From: Slackia sp. ZJ119
GTDB taxonomy: Bacteria; Actinomycetota; Coriobacteriia; Coriobacteriales; Eggerthellaceae
Assembly: GCF_011039175.1 (NCBI RefSeq)
Contig: NZ_JAAKEN010000011.1
Location: 35,529-99,528 of the forward strand
Length of the DNA: 64,000 bases
Direction of reading: 5' to 3'
A program made the position numbers and the translations under genes. Of this stretch, positions 59,024 through 64,000 are shown in pieces. The first letter of the stretch is position 1; the number at the start of each line of letters is the position of its first letter. The notes below the pieces were generated by a model. The model searched no databases. It saw only the letters and a list, made by a program, of their open reading frames with translations, and was not told the origin of the DNA.

Positions 59024-61531
59024 GTGACTACGTCGGAAAAGAAGCTGACTCGACGTTCGTTTCTGACCACGACGGCTCTTGCGGCCGGCGCCATGGCGAC
59101 GGCTTCGATGGCCGGCTGTGCGAGCGTGAGCACCGACGAGGCCCCCAAAGCATCGTCCGAAACCGCCGCGCCCACCAGCGAACCCGCACCTGTTGAGGAA
59201 TCAAGCGCTGTCAACTTTTGTCGAGGAAACTGTGGAGGCACCTGTCCTCAGCGTGCAACGGTACGTGAAGGAAAGCTTGTCAACTGCCTGCCGATAGCTG
59301 CGGAGCTTGGCAAAGAATATCGAGTTTCCCAGAGCGGTGTAGGCTGTGTGAAGGGTCGTTCAACACCTCAGCGAGTTTATGCGACGCATCGCGTTCTGCA
59401 TCCCATGAAGCAGACAGGGCAGCGAGGGTCGGAGCAGTGGGCGCAAATCAGCTGGGACGAGGCCATCGCGCTTGTAGCCGAAAAGTTCCAGGGCGCCATT
59501 GACGAGTTTGGCGGAAGCTCCATTGCGTTCTGGAAGGGCTTCGGCAATGGAAACGGGTACCTCAATGGGGCCGGCACGTCCATGATGTGCAATCCTTATA
59601 TCGTTCCCTCGGCAAGCATTGGCTTTAGTCGCTTCATCCAGAAGATAGGCGCTACCGTTTTTGAGTCATCGTCTGATTTTGCGGCTATGTACAGCACGTT
59701 TATCACGCTTGCCATTCCCGTGAACGCCAACGAGGACCTGGTAAACGCCAAGACTATTCTGAGTATTGGCCTAAATCCCGCAGATACCACGCGAGGGGAC
59801 TGGCCCATCGTGGAAGCACGTCGAAACGGCGCGAAAGTCGTGACGATGGATCCGGTTTTCAGCAAGTCTGCCGCCCATTCCGATATCTGGGTTCCTGTGC
59901 GCCCCGGCACCGATGGCGCAATGCTGCTTGCAATGTGCAACTATATTATCGACAACGATCTTGTCGACTACGACTATCTTTGCAACGGCTCAGTGGCCCC
60001 GCTTCTCGTTAAAGACGATATGACGTATCTTAAGCTCTCTGATATTGGGCTTGACCCCGTTGCTGTTGCGGAAGGCTCAGATCCCGTTGATTCCGAAGTG
60101 GTATGGGACGCTTCGGCGGGCGCAGCCGCCTCGTCTTTCACGGCGACCGATCCTGAGCTGGAAGGCGAGTTTGACGTAAACGGCATTCATGTGAGAACCG
60201 TGTATTCCATCGTCAAGGAAGGCATCAAGGAGTTCACAGTGGGCTTCGCCGCGAAAGAGTGCGATGTTCCTGCCGAACAGATCGAGGAAGTTGCGCGTCT
60301 GTACGCAACCAACAAGCCTTCCACGCTTGCGCCCGGGTACGGCTTTGAGCACTACAAGAACTCGTGGCACATGTATAAGACGCTGATGCTCTTGGCTTCT
60401 CTCACTGGCAATGTGGGCAAGCCTGGCGCGAGCGTCATTCAATTTGGTGCCCAAAGCAGCATGTCGCGTTACGCCGCCACGAACAATGAGGACGCTGTGG
60501 TTGAGGGTGCATTGCCGGTTACGGGCATTACGGGAGAGTACCTCCCCCAGCTTGTGGAAACTGGAAAATGGAACGGAAAGCCCCATCCCGTTCGCTGCGT
60601 CTATGTTCTCACGGCGAACCCGTTGAGCAATGGACTTGGCCGAAACGAACTTATCGAGGCGTTTGACGGAGTCGATTTCATTGTGACGGCCGATTCTTTC
60701 ATGACCGATACGGCTCGCTACTCTGACTTGGTGCTTCCCGTGGCATTGTCGTGGGAAACCAACGACTCGTCTGCTTCGATGTTCACGCAAAAGGCGGTTG
60801 AACCTCTTGGAGAGTGCAGGCAGGACATCGACATTTTCCGTGACATCGCCACGAAGATGGGATTTGGCGATCTTTATTCGAAGACCAATGAAGAGTACTT
60901 GCGCACCTACTTGGATACGCCTGAAAACCTCGAGGCGGGCAGCGGCTACGATGCGGCTTCGGCGTCTGGTCTTGTCGGCGGCGATCCCATGTTTACGGCC
61001 GGAGTCGGTACTGAGACGAATCCGACGGGCCGCACGCAGTTCTTCGTCTCGAATGTGCTGACGCGTGACGCGGTGGCATGGGAGCCGCGCGAAGTGGACC
61101 GCCATCCGTGGTACGAGCCGGCGCATGAAGCCTACCAAGCAAATCCTTTGCGCAAGACCTACCCGCTATACGGAGTAAGCAGCCACCATCATTATTGGGC
61201 CCACTCTCTGTTCAAGGGAATTCCGTGGCTCGACGAATTGCGCGGCGAGCCGATGGTGCTGATGCACGAAGACGTTGCTGCCGAACGTGGCATCGAAACG
61301 GGAGATACGGTTCGCGTTTTCAACGATCATGGGCATGTGGTCCTGAAAGCTGCGGTGTCGCAGGGAATTCGCCCCGATACGCTCATGCTGCCCCATGGAC
61401 CAGAGGGCGATGACTTCATTGACGGACACACTCAGTCGCTTTCCTCGGTTGTGCTGGACGAGATGACGAGCAATAACAACTTCAATGACTTCGTGTGCGA
61501 AGTCGAGAAGGTTCAGGGAGGTGCTGCATAA
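59024..61531 (+). CDS. DmsA-like molybdopterin oxidoreductase, catalytic subunit (Tat-exported, lipobox)
   Basis: 835 aa, the usual size for the DMSO reductase family. GTG at 59024 is preceded by AAGGAG. The N-terminus has a twin-arginine signal (LTRRSFLTTTALAAG) ending in MAGC (Cys32), a lipobox, so the enzyme may be exported folded and lipid-anchored. The [4Fe-4S] site C66-x3-C70-x3-C74-x33-C108 followed by VKGR fits DmsA, as does HPMKQTGQRG. Molybdopterin-binding signatures follow (SIGLNPADTTRGDWPI, YVLTANPLSNGLGRNELI, DLVLPVALSWETND). The substrate (DMSO, TMAO, other S/N-oxide or catechol-type compound) cannot be told from sequence; this family is greatly expanded in Eggerthellaceae. The stop overlaps the start of the next gene. 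Confidence 0.93.
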   Translation: MTTSEKKLTRRSFLTTTALAAGAMATASMAGCASVSTDEAPKASSETAAPTSEPAPVEESSAVNFCRGNCGGTCPQRATVREGKLVNCLPIAAELGKEYRVSQSGVGCVKGRSTPQRVYATHRVLHPMKQTGQRGSEQWAQISWDEAIALVAEKFQGAIDEFGGSSIAFWKGFGNGNGYLNGAGTSMMCNPYIVPSASIGFSRFIQKIGATVFESSSDFAAMYSTFITLAIPVNANEDLVNAKTILSIGLNPADTTRGDWPIVEARRNGAKVVTMDPVFSKSAAHSDIWVPVRPGTDGAMLLAMCNYIIDNDLVDYDYLCNGSVAPLLVKDDMTYLKLSDIGLDPVAVAEGSDPVDSEVVWDASAGAAASSFTATDPELEGEFDVNGIHVRTVYSIVKEGIKEFTVGFAAKECDVPAEQIEEVARLYATNKPSTLAPGYGFEHYKNSWHMYKTLMLLASLTGNVGKPGASVIQFGAQSSMSRYAATNNEDAVVEGALPVTGITGEYLPQLVETGKWNGKPHPVRCVYVLTANPLSNGLGRNELIEAFDGVDFIVTADSFMTDTARYSDLVLPVALSWETNDSSASMFTQKAVEPLGECRQDIDIFRDIATKMGFGDLYSKTNEEYLRTYLDTPENLEAGSGYDAASASGLVGGDPMFTAGVGTETNPTGRTQFFVSNVLTRDAVAWEPREVDRHPWYEPAHEAYQANPLRKTYPLYGVSSHHHYWAHSLFKGIPWLDELRGEPMVLMHEDVAAERGIETGDTVRVFNDHGHVVLKAAVSQGIRPDTLMLPHGPEGDDFIDGHTQSLSSVVLDEMTSNNNFNDFVCEVEKVQGGAA

Positions 61532-62157
61532 TGACAAGATACGGTATGGCCGTTGACACGGTATTTTGCGTAGGCTGCGATCAGTGCTCGCTTGCATGCA
61601 AAGTTGAACACAATCTTTCGAATGGCGTATGGTGGTCGCGTGCGCGTACTTCCTCTGATCCTGATGGCTATGCCCTCGGTTGTCCCGAGGGCACGTACCC
61701 GAACTTGAAATCAAGCTGGTACACTCTCGGCTGCCAGCATTGCGACAATCCGCCGTGTTTGAAAGCGTGTCCAACAGGAGCGACGCAGAAACGGGAAGAC
61801 GGGATCGTGACCGTTGACGTGGATGTTTGCATTGGATGCAAGAGTTGCATTACGGCTTGCCCCTACGACGTTCGCACTCTTTTGGAGGAAGATCCCGCAT
61901 GGCACCTGGATTTTCCTGTCGGGGATCAAGCGGCGTCAAGCCATGTGGTCAACACTGTCGAAAAATGCACCTTCTGCGTGGAGCGCATCGACCGCGGCGA
62001 ACGTCCGGTGTGCGTAGATGTGTGTCAGGCCGTCGCCCGCTACTTCGGCGACCTTGACGACCCGGAATCCGAGATTTCCAAGGTGTTGGCCGAGCGCGAC
62101 TACGACCTCCTTTTGGAAGACCAGGGCACGGGCCCGAACGTGTACTTCCTGAAGTAG
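61531..62157 (+). CDS. DmsB-like four-cluster ferredoxin subunit
   Basis: 208 aa. The ATG at 61531 overlaps the dmsA-like stop (TAATG), indicating coupled translation. Four Cys quartets are visible: C13-x2-C16-x2-C19-x3-C23, then CQHCDNPPCLKAC, CIGCKSCITAC, and CTFC with PVCVDVC. These ligate four [4Fe-4S] clusters that relay electrons between the quinone-side anchor and the Mo subunit. No signal peptide is present, as expected for export with the Tat-tagged partner. The usual third subunit gene (DmsC or NrfD type) does not follow. Confidence 0.95.
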   Translation: MTRYGMAVDTVFCVGCDQCSLACKVEHNLSNGVWWSRARTSSDPDGYALGCPEGTYPNLKSSWYTLGCQHCDNPPCLKACPTGATQKREDGIVTVDVDVCIGCKSCITACPYDVRTLLEEDPAWHLDFPVGDQAASSHVVNTVEKCTFCVERIDRGERPVCVDVCQAVARYFGDLDDPESEISKVLAERDYDLLLEDQGTGPNVYFLK

Positions 62158-62170
62158 CCTTTTCGGCAAG

Positions 62171-62216
62171 AGACCGCGGCCGTCCCCTCCCTCCGCCGCG
62201 GTCTCCCTTTTTTGCA
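62171..62216 (+). terminator. Intrinsic terminator after dmsB-like gene
   Basis: A perfect 10-bp stem AGACCGCGGC / GCCGCGGTCT (62171-62180/62195-62204), 14-nt pyrimidine loop, then CCCTTTTTT. It would strongly reduce read-through into the chaperone gene 29 nt further on. Confidence 0.85.
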
Positions 62217-62244
62217 GCGACGATCCACGGAAAGCGAGCAAGCC

Positions 62245-62952
62245 ATGACCGCCAACGTCCTTGAGACCGAAGTGCCAGCCGACGAGCGGACCGCCCAGCG
62301 GCAGATGGCGTGCGCGGCGTGGTTCGAGCTGATGTCGCTCGGATTCCTGAAGCCCGAGCGCGTCGTGGCCGAGGCGCTCTGCTCGGGGGAATACGCGGAG
62401 GCGTGCCGCGAGGCGGGCGCCGCATTGGGCGTTCCCGAAAAGGCGGCCTCGGCCCTCGACGGCCTTCTCGCCCCCTACGCGGGCGCCGATGCCGAAGAGG
62501 TCTACCATCAGGTGCTTCGCGAATACACCCGCCTGTTCGTGGGCGAGCGCGAGCCGCTTGTCACGCCCTTTGCCGGCGTGCGTGCCGCCCAGGCCCGCGG
62601 TCAGCGGGGACTTTTGTTCGTAGGGCCCGAGTCCATGGCCGTCGAGCGCTTCATGCGCCGCTGCGGCGTGGCGAAGGACGTGGCCGCCGGGCAGAGCAAC
62701 GACCCGGTGGACCACATCGGCACCATGTGCGAGTTCTGCACGTTCCTCTGCCTGGTAAGCGCCCGGGCCGTCGTTCCCGCCAAGGGCGCCCACGTGGAAG
62801 CCGACGACTTCGACCGCTTCATGGCCGACCACTTCGCCCCCTATGCCGCCTGGTGCGCCGCCCAGATCCGCGACCTCAGCGGCGTTCCCTTTTACCGCGC
62901 CCTGGCCGAGATGCTCGACGTGGCTGCGACCTTCGGGGCCAAGGAGGCATGA
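62245..62952 (+). CDS. TorD/DmsD-family redox enzyme maturation chaperone
   Basis: 235 aa. Family marks include REYTRLFVGERE (the E-x-x-Y-x-R-L-F element) and DPVDHIGTMCEFCTFL (the D-H-I-x-x-M-x-x-F element), in an all-helical protein of typical length. These chaperones bind the Tat signal of a molybdoenzyme and hold it until the cofactor is inserted. The partner should be the DmsA-like protein. ATG at 62245 is preceded by ACGGAAAG at a long 10-nt spacing; an upstream TTG at 62212 lies inside the terminator and is rejected. The gene lies behind an intrinsic terminator, so it is probably made at lower level than the enzyme. Confidence 0.88.
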   Translation: MTANVLETEVPADERTAQRQMACAAWFELMSLGFLKPERVVAEALCSGEYAEACREAGAALGVPEKAASALDGLLAPYAGADAEEVYHQVLREYTRLFVGEREPLVTPFAGVRAAQARGQRGLLFVGPESMAVERFMRRCGVAKDVAAGQSNDPVDHIGTMCEFCTFLCLVSARAVVPAKGAHVEADDFDRFMADHFAPYAAWCAAQIRDLSGVPFYRALAEMLDVAATFGAKEA

Positions 62953-63085
62953 CGGGGAGATGCGGCAAGCGCGGCGCCTCCCGCCATGCGACGTTTTCGG
63001 GTTCGCTTTGGGTACTTTGCAAAGCGGCCGCATTCTTCTGTCTGCAGCAGGAGAAGGCGGCCGAAACAATGACGGAAAGAAGAAC

Positions 63086-63115
63086 TTGACAACACCAAAA
63101 AAGTTCGAGACAATA
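63086..63115 (+). promoter_or_regulatory. Promoter-like sequence with no clear gene
   Basis: A perfect TTGACA (63086-63091) and GACAAT (63109-63114, 17-nt spacer) in an A-rich stretch. Downstream on this strand lie only the antisense of tRNA-Arg and then a gap, so it may be fortuitous or drive a small RNA. Confidence 0.3.
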
Positions 63116-63170
63116 ACAAATTTTGAAATTTTGGCAGGATAGAGGGGAACAGCAGCCTCGAAAAGCCTTG

Positions 63171-63246
<76 letters not shown>

Positions 63247-63262
63247 GCGTCGAACCAAGGGC

Positions 63263-63268
63263 ATTATA
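63263..63268 (-). promoter_or_regulatory. -10 box of tRNA-Arg
   Basis: TATAAT on the minus strand, 16 nt before the tRNA 5' end. No clear -35 hexamer is seen. Confidence 0.5.
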
Positions 63269-63292
63269 CCCGAAACCCTTCTGGCTGAAAGC

Positions 63293-63752
63293 CGACTCGC
63301 AACATTTTCGGTTTTGTTTGCAAACGCATTGCTCGTCTGACCTTCCCGGTCGCGCCATTGTTGTCGAATGCGTCCCATTTTCTTGTTCACGTGCACAAGA
63401 CGCCCTGGCCATTCTGCATGGACGTATCGCTTTTATGCAGGATTAGCGATAGTTGATGCAATCCGTCATCGGTCGTTTTTCGGGAAACCTCGGCTGCGGT
63501 GGGGAAGGTTTTCTTGCAATGCCGCAACATGCGACGAACGAAATGTGTAGGAAATATGAAGAGAGACGCCGAGATCGTGCGCCGCTGGCCGAGTTTCTCA
63601 GGCAAAACCAAATTGTTGCCAAGCGTTGCGAATCTGTTGTTGATTTTAAGGTCCTCCCGTGAAATGCTGAGGTTGCTTTAAGGACGCTCGGTGCGCAACG
63701 GGCGTTCCCCGGCGAGTGAATGTGAAATGCATACCCATTCGACAATAAAGTT
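63293..63752. other. Intergenic gap before arcA
   Basis: No convincing gene. A 69-codon frame at 63453-63662 on the plus strand lacks a ribosome-binding site and a recognisable family. The stretch 63717-63745 contains TGAAT...CATTC half sites that could be part of an ArgR-like operator for arcA, but the match to the ARG box is partial. Confidence 0.4.
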
Positions 63753-63764
63753 AGGAGGTCGCCC

Positions 63765-64000
63765 ATGTCCGGCATTCGAGTTTCGAGCGAAATCGGCCCT
63801 CTGAAGAAGGTCATGCTGCACCGACCCGGCGCCGAGCTTCTGAACCTCACGCCCAACACGCTCGAGGAGCTTTTGTTCGACGACATCCCGTTTCTGAAGG
63901 TCGCCCAGGCCGAGCACGACGCGTTCGCCGAGATCCTGCGCGGCGAGGGCGCCGAGGTGGTCTACCTGGAGGACCTCGCGGCCGAGGTCGTCGCGAGCGA
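63765..64000 (+). CDS. arcA: Arginine deiminase (3' truncated by window end)
   Basis: 78 codons are visible. ATG at 63765 follows AGGAGG (63753-63758) by 6 nt. The N-terminus [20 protein letters not shown], then [14 protein letters not shown], is characteristic of arginine deiminase; the FDD element lies in the substrate pocket. The enzyme hydrolyses arginine to citrulline and ammonia, the first step of the ADI pathway that yields ATP through carbamate kinase. The rest of the gene and any arcB/arcC lie beyond the window. Confidence 0.93.
   Translation, partial: MSGIRVSSEIGPLKKVMLHRPGAELLNLTPNTLEELLFDDIPFLKVAQAEHDAFAEILRGEGAEVVYLEDLAAEVVAS

Noticed and set aside
63453..63662. 69-codon plus-strand frame before arcA
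   Set aside because: No ribosome-binding site, no recognisable family and composition like the surrounding intergenic DNA.

Overview
The window reads as the chromosome of a high-GC, anaerobic Gram-positive bacterium. The best fit is class Coriobacteriia, family Eggerthellaceae (Eggerthella/Slackia/Gordonibacter-like). This rests on a DmsA/DmsB/TorD-type Tat-exported molybdoenzyme operon, an arginine deiminase gene, an LPXTG-anchored wall protein and GC-rich codon use. The family call is inference; no 16S rRNA or other marker lies in the window.

Nucleotides 1-53420 are one uninterrupted reading frame that enters from the left edge: at least 17,805 codons, roughly 1.9 MDa, ending in an LPQTG sortase anchor. 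It is a mosaic. (i) About 21 kb encodes poorly recognisable beta-type modules, with InlB-like domains and scattered cysteine knuckles. (ii) From 21.4 kb there are classical SdrD-B-like domains. (iii) At 24.3-27.4 kb a predicted helical rod of 16 repeats is inserted, each about 44 residues and opening with P-x-F-[DN]-x3-Y, split by an acidic PEST-like linker and followed by a Tyr/Glu-rich coiled coil. (iv) From 28.1 kb there are 26 SdrD-B-type modules ordered as a four-part super-repeat A-B-C-D over six cycles. One B/C fusion sits in cycle 5, and similarity fades toward the C-terminus. (v) Three divergent modules precede the wall anchor. This protein is the main discovery candidate: a megadalton surface adhesin or stalk.

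53.4-54.8 kb is non-coding-rich. It holds a promoter, a possible 34-codon ORF, five consecutive stem-loops, tRNA-Pro(TGG) and tRNA-Gly(TCC). A partial duplicate of the tRNA-Gly 3' end plus terminator brackets palindromic DNA, and a long inverted repeat follows.

54.8-58.7 kb carries a minus-strand radical SAM gene, divergent from a plus-strand run of an NrfD-like 8-TM protein, a short GntR (YtrA-type) regulator and a slipin/SPFH protein.

58.7-63.0 kb is a respiratory molybdoenzyme locus. Twin CCTAGG palindromes overlap a promoter, then come a roughly 150-nt structured leader, dmsA-like (Tat signal plus lipobox), dmsB-like (four 4Fe-4S clusters), an intrinsic terminator and a TorD-family chaperone. 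No membrane anchor gene is in this operon; the NrfD-like protein 2 kb upstream is a candidate partner.

63.0-64.0 kb holds tRNA-Arg(TCT) on the minus strand, a roughly 500-bp gap and the 5' end of arcA.
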